Assembly (NCBI GenBank): GCA_027627225.1
Contig: CM051034.1
Location: 14,499,480-14,563,479, forward strand
Direction of reading: 5' to 3'
Length of the DNA: 64,000 nt
Source of the DNA: Congeria kusceri
Lineage: Eukaryota > Mollusca > Bivalvia > Myida > Dreissenidae
Shown here: positions 23,968 through 37,000 of the stretch, one piece after another
Layout: every line of letters starts with the position of its first letter
Numbering within the stretch: position 1 is the first letter of the stretch
Notes under the pieces: generated by a model
What the model was told of the DNA's origin: nothing
Seen by the model: only the letters and a program-made list of their open reading frames with translations
Databases searched by the model: none
Made by a program: the position numbers and the translations under genes

Positions 23968-24924
23968 CGAGGGCTGTCCGGAAAGTTCATTCACTGGGTC
24001 TGATAATATTATAAACATGAACTAATTTAGATGAAATCGACGAGGCATGTAATTTTATCTATACTTAATCAGAATATTATGCAACTAAAACTATGTATTG
24101 TAAGGAAATGTAAATTACATCACAGGAGGTTGTCATGTCTTGAGCACTTTGCATTGTTTATTTCACTTTTGTAATATGCAGTTGACTTTTATACTTAAAA
24201 TTAGGAGAAATGTTACCAAACTGATTTGTCACTATCAGCAGTAAAACACGATGAGATATCAAAATTTCAAATGTTTTGCTCAAGTCGTTCATTTTTTACA
24301 ATAAAAAACGATGAAGTGGTATGTCAGAAAAAACGAGACGTCAGACCAGCGTACGGAGCAAAATGACTCTAGCCAAACCATTTCCATATATAATCCAAAG
24401 TATACATGACAGTGATTGTGGTAAGTCTCAGATATACAAATACCACAGACAATGTAAAGGTAAAGATACCATACATCAGACAAACAAAGAAATCGTTCAA
24501 CTTAGGTCAGATCCTAGGGATAACCCTTATGATGATTTGATCAGTGTAGGTTGGTTTGATACACTTTTGGGGCATATGACAAAACATGGTACACTAATAT
24601 GTACATGAGGTGTGTTGAATGATGTAAACATATGTTTCTGTTGGTGGCGATTACTGCATATGTCTACAGGATTGATATGCCTGGCAATGTAAATGATCTT
24701 CTAACGTTATGTTGACGTCAACTAATTCATTAAACCGCTCCGTAGATGTGAATGTGTATACACTCCAACCAATACGAGTTTTCTAATTGTCAATGCATAA
24801 GCATTATTTTTTTATGTGTTGAGTAACACTATATTGTTGTTTAAGAAAATGCATAAATTAATAAAATATATCACAGAGTATGTCAATCAATTAGGTTGTG
24901 AACAGACTTTCCGGACAGCCCTCG
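23968..24924. mobile_element. mariner-like non-autonomous element with TA flanks
   Basis: CGAGGGCTGTCCGGAAAGT at the left is inverted at the right as ACTTTCCGGACAGCCCTCG, both flanked by TA. It is 957 bp. The 95-aa ORF inside (24321-24608) lacks a recognisable DDE transposase motif, so it looks like a deleted derivative. Confidence 0.75.
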
Positions 24925-25019
24925 TATTATCAGATTTTTCGTTTTGATTTTTGTTTAATTTGAGATTCCCGGTACAGCATGTTTTAGTGCCAGACACATT
25001 AACGGACGTGTCTGTGGCC

Positions 25020-25703
25020 GTATTCACCAACCCGTTCTTAGACTTAAGAATAAAGAATAGACTTAGACCCAAGGCAGAAATGCGCGTGCGTTTGCAAATA
25101 CGCGGGGTTCCAATGTCGTTCGTCATTCTAAAGAATACTACTGTAAAATCCGCGGTGTTTAAATTTTGCGTATTCTTGAAAAACGGCTAATGTGCGTGGT
25201 CTTATATTCGCGCATTTTCCATCTTTCACAGTATTTTTTCTATTCATGCACAAAAGAAAATTTACGCTGGGTCTTAAATTCGCGCATCGTTTGGTAAGCG
25301 AAAAATACGCGAAATTTAGACAGCCGCGAAATAGAATGATTTTACAGTATAAGTTAAGTTGGTGAATACCTAGTAAGAGTCAAAATAACAGCGTTTTTTT
25401 AAACAGGGCCCTTATTCACAAAGCTGCTTAGGGAAAACTTAAGTAAATTCATAAAATTCATTAAGTCTCTGGCTGTTTCATGTATAGGTCTTTTAACATT
25501 AAAATGTTGTAAACTTGTAAATATTGCTTATATGTTTAGTATAGCAGCTTTCCTTTGATTTCACATAGAACATTTGATCTGAAAATCTCCCTTAAGTACA
25601 ACTTAAGTTAAGATATCCCTTAGGAGCTTTGTGAATATCGGCCCAGAACAGTTTCAAGAATGTTCTTTATTCGTCTTAAGTCTAAGAATGGGTTGGTGAA
25701 TAC
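25020..25703. mobile_element. Inverted-repeat element holding two nested MITEs
   Basis: GTATTCACCAACCCGTTCTT at the left is answered by AAGAATGGGTTGGTGAATAC at the right. Inside lie a second element at 25139-25348 (TACTGTAAAAT ends) and a third at 25406-25644 (GGGCCCTTATTCACAAAGCT ends). An internal TTGGTGAATAC at ~25360 suggests a further partial copy. Confidence 0.65.
25406..25644. mobile_element. Nested MITE (TATTCACAAAGCT ends)
   Basis: GGGCCCTTATTCACAAAGCT and its imperfect complement AGCTTTGTGAATATCGGCCC bound a 239-bp non-coding unit, inserted in the element 25020-25703. Confidence 0.75.
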
Positions 25704-26048
25704 GTGCCATGGTTTGGTGACTATAAACAAAGCCATATCTCGGTATTAGCAGCGAAACGATTTATATGCCCAACAAGGATATCGTTTATATGTTATGTTT
25801 TTGTTACCGAACTTGGTTTGATGATCTATTTGTTCGGTTTGATGATCTGTTTGTTCGTTAACTAGCAACTTTTCGCTAAAAATGTTATAAACTGACTTGC
25901 ATTTGTTAGAAATTGGCCTAATGAACAAATTGTTACATTTTGGTGTTGATCCGGATCACCGTCTAGATTCAGGAATCTTTTGAAAGGATTCTTTGCTTAA
26001 GGGAGATATGGCAAGGGAGGCAACCTATCACTGCAAAATTCTATTCTA

Positions 26049-26376
26049 AGGCGTATAAAAATTGTTTCAGGTTACCCGACCTGCCCTAAAAAGATGCCCT
26101 GACCCTAGATCATTTTATTGAGGGGGTCAGATATTTTTTTGTTTATTTAATATAAAAAATTCCAATAATTATATGTTTTTTTTTTATAAATGTTTTGTTT
26201 TGATAGCTTCCACTTCAAAACAGTGTTTTATGATATTAGATACATGTTTTGAATATTTTTTCAGTTTTATAAACTTCAAGTTTATCATTTACCAACTAAA
26301 ATTTAAAAAAATCCCTACCTACCTACTCTAATATTTGGGGGCATGTAACCTGAAACAAACATATTTTTTACGCCTA
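26049..26376. mobile_element. MITE with GGCGTA/TTTCAGGTTAC ends
   Basis: AGGCGTATAAAAATTGTTTC with AGGTTAC at the left and GTAACCTGAAACAAAC with TTTTTTACGCCT at the right form inverted ends around a 328-bp AT-rich unit. Confidence 0.7.
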
Positions 26377-26770
26377 TAAAGTTAACCATCTTCACAGATG
26401 TCTGCGCTTTCAGGGATTTTTATTGGTTTTCTACGTTTATGGTTCATAACGTTTTGCTGTTAAGATGGTCCATATTAAATAACCAGAAGTGATTTTTGTA
26501 CATACTCGAGTGTTGTGTGTGATGCGTCAGTTATACAGTCGTTTGTTGAACGAACAGCATGTTACTGTGTGTGCGTTAGAATGAGTATGTAACCAGTGTT
26601 ATGAATAACGTTATTACATTATAGTGACACTGAATAACTTACTTAAGTGAATTTATTGCAAGGTATTTTAGTAGAGTAGTGCTATAATAGTAATAACTGT
26701 AATACAGTATTCGTATAAAATTGTTTTATGATGTTGGTAACTGCTATTTAAAATTTTCTCCACCATTGTT

Positions 26771-28382
26771 AGCTCGACTTTTCGAAGAAAACGCAAGCTA
26801 TTGTACTCGCCTCGGCGTCGGCGTCCGAGCTAGGTTAAAGTTTTTCGGTAAGCTAGTTTCTCAGGAATGGCTTCAGGGATTTCATTCAAACTTAAAACAT
26901 TTATTCCCCACATTAAAATAAACCTATAGGCCGAGTTTGATAACTCTAGTTTGAAATTTGACAAAATTATGGGCCTTTTTACACTTACAAATTTTACATA
27001 AGCTACATGGACAGGTTGAACTTTTTCGGTAAGCTGGTTTCTCAGGAATGGCTTAAGGGATTTCATTCAAACTTAGAATAAGTATTCCCTGTATCAAAAT
27101 GAACTCATGGGCCAATTTTGATAACTCTAGTTTGAAATTTGTCAAAACTATGGGCCTTTTTAAACTTAGAAATATTACATATAAGCTATATGGACAGGTT
27201 TAAGTTTTTAAGTTTTTCGGTAAGCTAGTTTCTCAACTTTTCGTATCCACTTCCTAACTCGAGAACGGATTAAGCTACTGTAATGAAAATGCAAACATAG
27301 ATACCTTATAGCAAGACCTCTATAGGATTGCATATGGGGTGGGTGGGGTCAAGGTCACTGTTACTAAAAATAGAAAAACGATTTCCGCTCAATAACTTGA
27401 GAACGCATTGAGATATTTTAATACAAATTAATACATAGATACCTTATATCAAGACCTCGCTTGGAATTGCATATGGGGTGGGTGGGGTCAAGGTCATTGT
27501 TACTAAAAGTAGAAAAACGGTTTCCGCTCAATAACTTGAGAACGCATTAAGATATTTTAATGAAACTTTATACATGCATACCTTATATCGAGACCTCGCT
27601 TGGGATTGCATATGGGGTGGGTGGGGTCAAGGTCACTGTTACTAAAAATAGAAAAACGGTTTCCGCTCAATAACTTGAGAACGCATTGAGATATTTTAAT
27701 GAAACTATTCATGCATACCTTATATCGAGACCTCGCTTGGGATTGCAGATGGGGTGATTGGGGTCAAAGTCAGTTACTAAAAATAGAAAAACGGTTTCCG
27801 AGAACGAATTGAGATATTTTAGCGAAACTTAATACATACAACTTAATACATACATACCTTATACCGAGACCTCTCTTGGGATTGCATATAGGGTCAAGGT
27901 CAACGTCACTGTTACTAAAATAAAAAAACGGTTTCTGCTCAATAACTTGAGAATGCATTGAGATATTTTAATGAAACTTTATACACAGATACCTTATACA
28001 AAGACCTCGCTTGGGATTGCATAGTGGGTGGATGGGGTCAAGGTCACTGTTACTAAAAACTAGAAAAACGGTTTCCGATCAATAACTTGTTACTAAAAAT
28101 ATAAAAACGGTTTCCGATCAATAACTTGAGAATGCATCGAGATATTTTAATGAAACTTTATACATAGATACCTTATATCGAGACCTCGCTTGGGATTGCA
28201 TATGGGGTGGGTGGGGTCAAGGTCACTTACTAAAATTTTTATTGATGTGCTGACTTTAATGCATTTCGTTAGGAAAATTTGGTTTTCGTGGAATTTCCAT
28301 ATTTCTTGTTTTAGAAAAAAAATGCCAGTAACTCAGACAAGCACAATAAAAGTCGAGCGCGCTGTCCTCCGACAGCTCTTGT
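26771..28382. mobile_element. Repeat element with internal 138-bp minisatellite
   Basis: It begins AGCTCGACTTTTCGAAG and ends with the inverted AAAAGTCGAGCGCGCTG region. Inside, about seven units of ~138 bp run from 27233 to 28236, each with GAAAAACGGTTTCCGCTCAA and GGGGTGGGTGGGGTCAAGGT. A two-unit leading repeat (AGTTTCTCAGGAATGGCTT, ~26850 and ~27030) has a different sequence. This is probably a common mollusc element. Confidence 0.7.
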
Positions 28383-28790
28383 TGTGTTGTCTCATCATTT
28401 TAAAAATCATACTTTTGATTGATTAATTCCCGATATTTTAAGAAAATGCTTCAAGAGAAATTGACATCCTGGCTGTCTTTAAAATCGCGTTCTAAACGTC
28501 AAGTAAACAATTCACAATCAGTGTTACGAAAACATACTACATTTTGTAGTTTTTACATAACTAGATGTTTTCAGCATTTTCGGTTGACTAATTTGCCCAA
28601 CTCTTCGAGCCCACCATCCGGTACTGGTCGTCGCAGCATGATGCCCGTCTTATCTTCGAACACTCAAAATAAATTAATAAACCCTGTTACCCACAGTTCC
28701 ATTTCAAGCTTAACCAACAATCACAACAAACGAGCCCTGAGCGTTAAATTATATCTATATATATTTTAATATAACATAATCCAGTCTTGT

Positions 28791-30860
28791 TTTTGTCTCC
28801 TCTCTCACCTAACGCCCTCCTCACCAACTCCTTTTTACTCTCTCATCACTACCACTACCTCTCTCACCATTAATACCCTCCTCTCGCACTAACCCACTCC
28901 TCTTTCACCCTAACACCCTCCTCTCTCTCCCAAACACTACTCTCTCACCCTAACACTCTCCTCTCCCACTGAAACTTTCCTCTGTCACCCTCCTCTCTAA
29001 CCCTAACACTCTCCTCTCCCACTGAAACTTTCCTCTGTCACCCTCCTCTCTAACCCTAACACTCTTCTTGCACTAGCACCCTCCTCTCGGACTATCAACC
29101 CTAACTCACATCTAACACCCTCCTCTATCGCCCTTACACCCTCTTATCACCCAAAAATCATCATCTGTCACCCTTACACCCACCTCGCTCACCCTAACAC
29201 CCTCTTATCTCACCCTAACACTTTTCTCTCTCACCACTAACACCCTCCTCTCACCCTAACACACACCTCTCTCACCTAACATTTCTCTCTCACCACTAAC
29301 ACCCTCCTCTATCACCCTTTTACCCACCTCTTTCACCCTAACACTCTTCTCTCTCACCACTAACGCCCTCCTCTCTCACCACTAACACCCTCCTCTCTCA
29401 CCACTAACACCCTCCTCTCACTACTAACACCCGCCTCTCTCACTCAAACACCCTCCTCTCGCACCCCAACACCCACCTCTCTCATACTATCAAACACTCC
29501 TCTCACCACTAACACCCTCCTCTCTCACCCTTTTACTCACCTCTCTCACTCTAACACTCTTCTCTCTCACCACTAAAACCCTCCTGTTTCGCAGCACTAA
29601 CACTATCCTCTGTCACCACTAACGCCCTCCTCTGTCACCACTAACACCCTTCTCTCTCACTCAAACACACTTCTCTCGCACCCCAACACCCTCTCTCACC
29701 ACTAACACTGTCCTCTCTCATACTAACACCCTCATGTCTCACCACTGACACTCTCTTCTCTCAGCACTAATGCCCTCCTCTCTCACCACTAACACCCTCC
29801 TCTCTCACCCCAACATCATCTCTCACCACTAACACCTCCCTCATACTAACACCCTCTTCTCTAACCACAAACACCCTCCTCTCTCACCCCAACACCCTCC
29901 TCTCTCACCACTTACACCCTTCTGTCTTACCACTAACACCTCCTCTCTCATACTAACACCCTCCTCTCTCACCACTAACACCCTCCTCTCTCACCCCAAC
30001 ATTCTCTCTTACCACTAACACCTCCTCCCTCATACTAACACCCTCCTCTCTCACCCCAACACCCTCCTCTCTCACCACTTACGCCCTCCTCTCTCACCAC
30101 TAATACCTCCTCTCACCCCAACACCCTCCTCTATCACCCAAACACCCTCCTCTCTCATACTCACCCTCCTGTCTCACCACTAACACTCTTTTCTCAGCAC
30201 TAACACCCTCCTCTCACCGCTAACGCTATCCTCTCTCACCACTAACACCCTCCTCTTTCACCCCAACACCATCCCCTCTCACCACTAATGCCATTTTGTC
30301 TCACCACTTACACTCTTCTCTCACCAATTACACATCCTCTCATACTAACACCCTCTTTTCACAATAACACCCTCCTCTCTCACCTTAACACTGTCCAACC
30401 TCTCTCACACGAACACCCTCTTCTCTCACCCTAACACTCTCCTCTCCCACTATCACCCTCCTCTCTCACACTAACACCCTCTTCTCTCACCCTAACACTC
30501 ACCTCTCATACTTACGCCCTCCTCTCTCACCCTAACACCCTCCTCTAACACTAACTGTAACACTAACACCCTCCTCTCTTATACTAACACCATCCTCTCT
30601 AACCCTAACACCCTCCTCTCTCACCACAAACATTGTCCTCTCACCCTAACGCCCTCCTGTCTCATACTAACACCATTCTCTCTAACCACGTCTTCCTTCA
30701 TCTCTCACCAATAACATCCTCCTCTCAACACTTACGCCCTTCTCAACTCTTAACAGAACAACCACACGCTCACTCTTGCCCTGTTCAATGCTTCTCTCGC
30801 GCTCACTCACCATCTTACCCTTCTTCACACTCACCCGCAGATTCCTCACTCCTTTCTCAC
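28791..30860. repeat. 2-kb pyrimidine-rich minisatellite
   Basis: Over 100 degenerate units of the type CTCTCTCACCACTAACACCC. The plus strand is almost devoid of G for about 2 kb. Parts of the array show higher-order units (for example the repeated block near 28945-29060). Polypurine-polypyrimidine tracts of this kind can adopt triplex structures. ORFs in it are compositional artefacts. Confidence 0.95.
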
Positions 30861-31353
30861 CTTTCATTTTAGCATACAAACAATAAAAGATATAATAAAA
30901 AAAAAAATTCGGACATATTTTCATGTTCAATACAGACAACATACTGCATTTAATCTCGCAAATATATCAGGTGACCTAACAGTTCCTTAAATACATATTA
31001 ATGTAAACATACTGATAATTGACAGTGCATTAACAATTGCTCAGTGCATATCAAGAAAAAATGTTCATCAATAAAATTTAACAATTGATCAAAATAACAA
31101 CAAGTTTAATTAACTAACAAGATAGTATATTAAGTTAATAATCTTGCATTATTCTTGACGAAATGAATCAGGGTGATTTACATCATTAACATCAGTATAT
31201 GATTTCATTCGTAACCATAGTAACTAACAATTGAGACCCAGCATAGACATCTAGGACATCAAAACACCTATTGAACCTGCAACAGGATACGATACAATCA
31301 ATCGGATATGTTCATATTGTCCCAAACCCTAGTTGTTCAGCAATAAACAAATA
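30861..31353. other. Intergenic, nothing recognised
   Basis: AT-rich sequence between the minisatellite and a small MITE. No gene or RNA signal is seen. Confidence 0.5.
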
Positions 31354-31607
31354 TAGCTCGGACACAATAACCTGACACTTGTGAACTCTACTATTATAAA
31401 TAACGGGCTCAAATTGTGTTCTATATTTATACTGGGTTTTGTTCGTGCATGTGTTGCACAATTTGTATGAAACCATAACTGTATTTTCATTGGGAAACTC
31501 TTACACCTATTTAACTCGATTCCAGTACAAAAACTAATATATTCATCTTAACAGTTGTTTAATATATTATGCATAAAGGTCAGTGTCAGGTTAACGTCAC
31601 CGAGCTA
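31354..31607. mobile_element. MITE with TAGCTCGG ends, 3' of HELQ
   Basis: TAGCTCGGACACAATAACCT at the left and AGGTTAACGTCACCGAGCTA at the right are inverted, flanked by TA. A lone half of the same family lies at 13184-13230. The element ends about 120 bp downstream of the HELQ stop and contains a minus-strand ATTAAA (31558-31563) that could serve as a poly(A) signal. Confidence 0.75.
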
Positions 31608-31728
31608 TAATATGGGGGACCTGAGTAACCGCGCGGGATAAGCAACTCGAATCGTTCGTTGACCTCAGCAACTACCGTAACTACAACAGCAGCCAAATCA
31701 ATAAATATGTATACACTGTTTTGGGATG

Positions 31729-34083
31729 TCAACTGTCCATGGTTGAATCTTGAGAATCTAGCGCAGGGGTAACTGGTGCTGGTGTGGGAATGGTTGCCAT
31801 AGCAACAGGCTTTGCACCAGTTGGCACAGTAACCAAGGCTTCCACTTCGGCCATCATCGCATCCTTCTTTTCACTGAGAAGTAACTGAAACAGAGTACTA
31901 GTATATTACTGCTTTGTTGAGCAACTTTATTTTGGCCATACGCCGACATTTATTTTATTGTCTTAAAGGATTTAAGTTCAATTCAATATAGAGAGGCTGA
32001 CGATGTTCTTATATAGCTGATGAGATGACATAATAGTGTAACAATGCACATTCAAACATAAAATGACTGCCTCAAACTAATAAGTTAGAATGACTATGAA
32101 AAGAACAGATTTTTTTACACATGCGCTGTTATTAATAAAAAAAAATGTTCATAAACGATAATCATGCAGCACGCTAGCAAGTTTTAATACTAGTATATTC
32201 CAATCATTACTGCCAGCATAATAAAACCATTGCGTGGTGAAAGTGTGTTGCAGACTGTTCTAAGCAAACACCATACACAAGTACAACACACGTGTGTGTA
32301 CGTAAATGTCATTATATGGAGGTCGAAAAAAACACACAAAATACTTCATTTAGTTGTTACTTTTTGCATAATGAAAATAAAATCATTGCAATTTGCGTAG
32401 TAAAATATCAGAAGACAGCTGATGATTGCTTAAGGTGAAACAAATTACTAAGAAGAGAAATACATAGGTAACTTTGTCATTCTATGTAGAACAAGCGTCT
32501 TCTTACTAGAATTTATATACTTCCACTTCATAAAATCCTTACCTTAGCTGATGCGACAACCTGCCGTGCAACTTTTCTGGGCATGAACTGAACAGCTTTC
32601 ACCAGCTCATCTGGGCTAGCTGATGCCACGGAACTTAGTGTCTTGTAGCCTGCTGCAAACATCAAGCGAGCCCGACCCTAACCGATTAAAAAGAAACAAT
32701 ACTTTTGAAGCAAACAAATGACCAATATTTAAGAAGAAAATGTTAAATTTATCTCATTACTACCTACCAAAAATGGCTTCTTCTGTCTATACATTATTAG
32801 TCATACATGTACATACTCTCTAAGAAATTTCAACTTCAAATTCATTATCACTTTAGGAGTATTTTTTAACATCTTAAAACATACAGTATGGCTCATGTGA
32901 AACAAACATATTTTGCGATTTGCGGCTTCTGTACGTCAAAGTCAATGTGGAGTAGAGTTGTACCACAAGATACGCATCAACTAGATGTGTCACAGACACG
33001 GATGACCCCATGATGCATCTTTGGACCCCGACAAAGAGTGTGTCGCTAACACTTATTTTTGCCCTCACAACTTTATTGTAATATAAATTCTATACTGGAA
33101 AAAAATATTAAGGACTATAATTCTGCCAAAATCGTTTGCAGCCAAAATTCCTTCCTTTAAGTTCACCTACACATTAAGGTTGTTCATCTCAATAAGTTTG
33201 AGTGAAATCCGACCAGCTGTTAAAGAGTTGAGTCCACAAAATTTCGTACGTACGGACAGACGGGCAACTGCAATGCTTAATGTCTCCCACTTTGTGGGGG
33301 CATAAAAATTCTGACTCTTCGATGGTGGGTAAAAAATTATTTTTTACGGTAATGTAATATACAGAATGCTAAATGCTAACCTTCACAACACATGAAATAT
33401 AATCAAGTTTACCAGTTTAATGCCTGGTATTTCCATAAGGGGTATTAGCTCAGCTGAAACACAGTATGCCAGTCGTTTGATAAAATTGCCCATGAGATCC
33501 TGGTATGCCCAAAACTCTTCCAGCTCCTGTAAAGACAATGAGTCGTGTCGTGGGAAAACCGGGCTTAATGCATGTGCGTAAAGTGTCGTCCCGGATTAGC
33601 CTGTGGAGTCCGCACAGGCTTATCTTGGACACTTTCTGCCAACTGTGGATTTATGTTTAGAAGAAACTTACTTGAAACAGAAAATACCAAAAAGGAGGAA
33701 AGTTTCGTCCTGTATAAGCCTGATAAAACTGTGCAAAACCCAGAAGCAGGTACTACAATACTAACCGAGTATATTATGAAATCCAAACTCTTTACAATGA
33801 AACAAGTTGTGTGCCAGAATCTCTTACATATATTAACTTCCTTAGAAGACAGCTTAGACATTTCTGATGGTTACTCAATTGACAGCTGACTAAATAGAAA
33901 AATTCTTACCATGCAGAAGTGGGCGACACACGAAGCGAAGCTAGCTGCGCTGGCCAGAAGGTTCTGAACGAAGCCTCGAGGCTGTTCAAACCTCTCCGCC
34001 ACCTCCCAGACTGACTTCTCTCGCCAGAGGTCGTACAACATCAGCGTTAGGTAGAAACGGTTCACCACAAATTCATCAACTTT
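31729..34083 (-). CDS. HELQ: HELQ exons 18-21, C-terminal domains
   Basis: Exons 33910-34083, 33413-33526, 32543-32677 and 31729-31884. They encode the ratchet-domain segment ([30 protein letters not shown]), the [11 protein letters not shown] helix-hairpin-helix region and [16 protein letters not shown] Pro/Thr/Ala-rich tail ends DSTMDS before TGA. Confidence 0.92.
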
Positions 34084-37000
34084 CTGGAATAAGATGATCA
34101 TAATATACACATTTAAAGGAACAATGACTGAATACAGCAAGATAAGAAACGTGCCAGAGGGAAAGTTTTTCAGTTCTGGACACTTTTTCTTTTCACGTTA
34201 TAATATTATACAGAATTATATTTAAATCTTCCATTTAATTTCACTTTAAAAAAAATTCATTAAAACTGATGCAGCATATTACCAGTATTTTAATTTCACT
34301 ATAAATAGTAGTGTATATTCATCAAAACATGCGTACATTTCCAATTCCAAAACTTTGTTGTCAGTTTCATTTAAGCTAGAATTTGACCAGCTTTACTCAT
34401 AGTCCATATCAATACCATGATATCAATGCCAGGTAGGACTCTTTCACCCCAATTACACTGGTAACTTATATGTTCAGTAGCACACACATATACCGCTAAC
34501 AAACACTACAACTTACCACTCTAGACTTCATGCTTGATGACCATTTGACAAGATAGGACTCTGGCACTCAAATTAGACTGGCAACTTATATTTTCAGTAG
34601 CACACATATTGCCCCCTTAGTGCAAAAAGGTGCCAACTGACATTTTTACCAAAATTGACTTTTTTTTTTACATATTTTGATAGAATTGTAAAAGATCTTT
34701 ATTCTGCCAAAAAATCAATATTAAAAAAAATCTACATTGAATATTGATTTTTTGTACCAATATTTAACAAAACAAAAAGGTACCAAGTGATAAACCAGAA
34801 TAATCTTAGTGGAAAAAGGTACCACGTGACATACGGCTCCTTTTTGCATTAACTGTTTTTGGTTTTTCTTTGTACTGATAATACAGAACTCTGAAGCAAA
34901 TGGCACCTGTTGCTCTCATTAAAGTAAAACTTTTTATTTGAATGAATCATAATATAAGAACATGTTTATATGGTATCTTTGAACTAATCATCGGCAGTGA
35001 ATACAAATCCCAGCTGCTTACAGGACTGATACCCAGGTGTCCAGTTTCTCAGTGCATAGCATTCGAATATTGTTTGTTATCTTGTTTATAATGGGCAAAT
35101 TAACAGGTGTATTTTTGTATTAAGAAAGATAGATGTTGAACTCTTTCTAAGGATTTGGATTGTAGCATTCACTAGCAGGATAAACACACGGTGATGGTCA
35201 GTTAATATCTTATGAATATTTCAAATCATGGAGAAAAAATAGGCTGTAAGTATTGTTTTTTCTAATTTACAATAATTATTTGGCATCATTAAAATGATTG
35301 CTGTTTTCAAGAGAATTGACATGCAACATTTATTCAAATGTGACACTGATTGTGAATTTCAGTAAATATTAATGCAAACAAAATATTCAGTTACATTTAT
35401 GGTTCTTTGTTTAATTAAATTTGCCTTAAATAAAGGTATAATTTCAATTTTAATACATAATTAGATGATTACTGATTTTAACCAATATCAACTATGTACA
35501 TGAATATAAAATTATGATGTTATAGTGTAGCAAATAAGTTATATTTTCCCCTTTATTTATTTAATTGCAGGAAATAGAATGGTCTGTTGAAAAGATTTAA
35601 CTGGCTGACGCAATCAATTAAGAAATACTTAAAACGCTACAAAGCATGATGTGGCTGATGTAATGCATAAAGAGATTAATGAAGAAAATGGCAGCATCTC
35701 AAAAACATTATCAACACACCTACGCAAGAACTCAACATAAGGTACCATGGGACGTGTAACACCAAAAAAGGACATCACAGCAGATGGGACAGACAAAGCT
35801 ATTACTGTGGATATTTCTGCGCAAAACAATGGGAATGTTTCTAATTCCGCACTCACAGCAGCGAGCGCAACTAGAAAAAGGTACACGAGTTGCAACTTTG
35901 GACTTACAAGCAGTGCTTATGACTCCGTGTTCATTGGTTTGCTTTTCTATTCAAGAAAATTGGGCTGCGACGTTTTTACAACTTACTCATTATGAGACAA
36001 GCACGTATTCTTTCATGTATGAGATAACACTCAGGGCAAACGAAGGTGCTCTGAAATCTCAACATGCCTTTGGACAGAAAAACAGCTGTATTTTGTAATA
36101 CCAATGAAATTCATTTACAGTATCGACTTAAAGAATTTTATGAAAAATAATTGTTCAAACCTGAAACATTTCACAAATGGGCACAGATTTAACTGGCTGA
36201 ATGTAAAGAGGATCCAAGTACAAAAAGAATGTCCAATTTCAAACCCATAGAAGATGAAAGCATAAATAATGTAGCAAATGGCCACGGAATGACTCTGACT
36301 TGAGCATGTGTTACCAATCCAAATTGCCTATCTCGCCTAAAAATATTCCTGAAGAGAACAAGAACTACTATGAATAATTGCCTGCCCACACAAAACAAAA
36401 TGATAATGTGCCGGTGGAATCAGAAGACAAGGTTACTGATCTTCAGTGATCAGACACACCCTTTCTAAAACAAATATGAGCTGACAGGAAAACTATGAAA
36501 TAGTTAAATAAGTAAAACTGAAATAAAACATCATCAGAATGTCAAGTATACTTAAAGAAGTGATTTTCTTGTGCATGGTCCTTGCAGGTCATGTTAGTTG
36601 TCTAGGGATGACCTTGTGTTGAATAAAAAATATGTGTTTTTTTCTGGTACAGTACCATGTATACAAAACAATGAGGCAAAATTTGCCATGTTGTAAAACG
36701 ACACAATGTATACTGTCTAGTTTTGAAGATTTATTCAGAGTAAAAAAGTATCAAATGACAAACGGCACCTTCTTGCTGTCGGAAAGAAATGTTTTTATTG
36801 TGCAGAAGTACCAAATGACCAATGGTACCTTTTGCATTGATCAAAGTACCAAAATTGTGAGGGTAAAAACGTGCTATATGTCATATGGTACCTTTTCCCA
36901 CTGAAATAGTTATAATTTGTTGAAAAAAGGTGAGAGTGAAAAGGTGCCATGTGTCAAATGGTACCCTTTTCCACTGATCGTTTTATAATTTCTTGAGCGC

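Noticed and set aside
24321..24608. 95-aa ORF as mariner transposase
   Set aside because: Too short, and none of the catalytic D,D(34)D spacing can be seen.
28419..28769. 116-aa plus-strand ORF
   Set aside because: No domain, no splice partners, and it borders repeat DNA. Insufficient support.
30633..30942. ORFs on both strands in the pyrimidine minisatellite
   Set aside because: Open frames result from composition (few stop codons in CT-rich DNA).
35629..36098. Overlapping 82-104-aa ORFs, possible transposase
   Set aside because: No DDE or zinc-finger motif is visible on either strand, and they lie inside a non-autonomous element.
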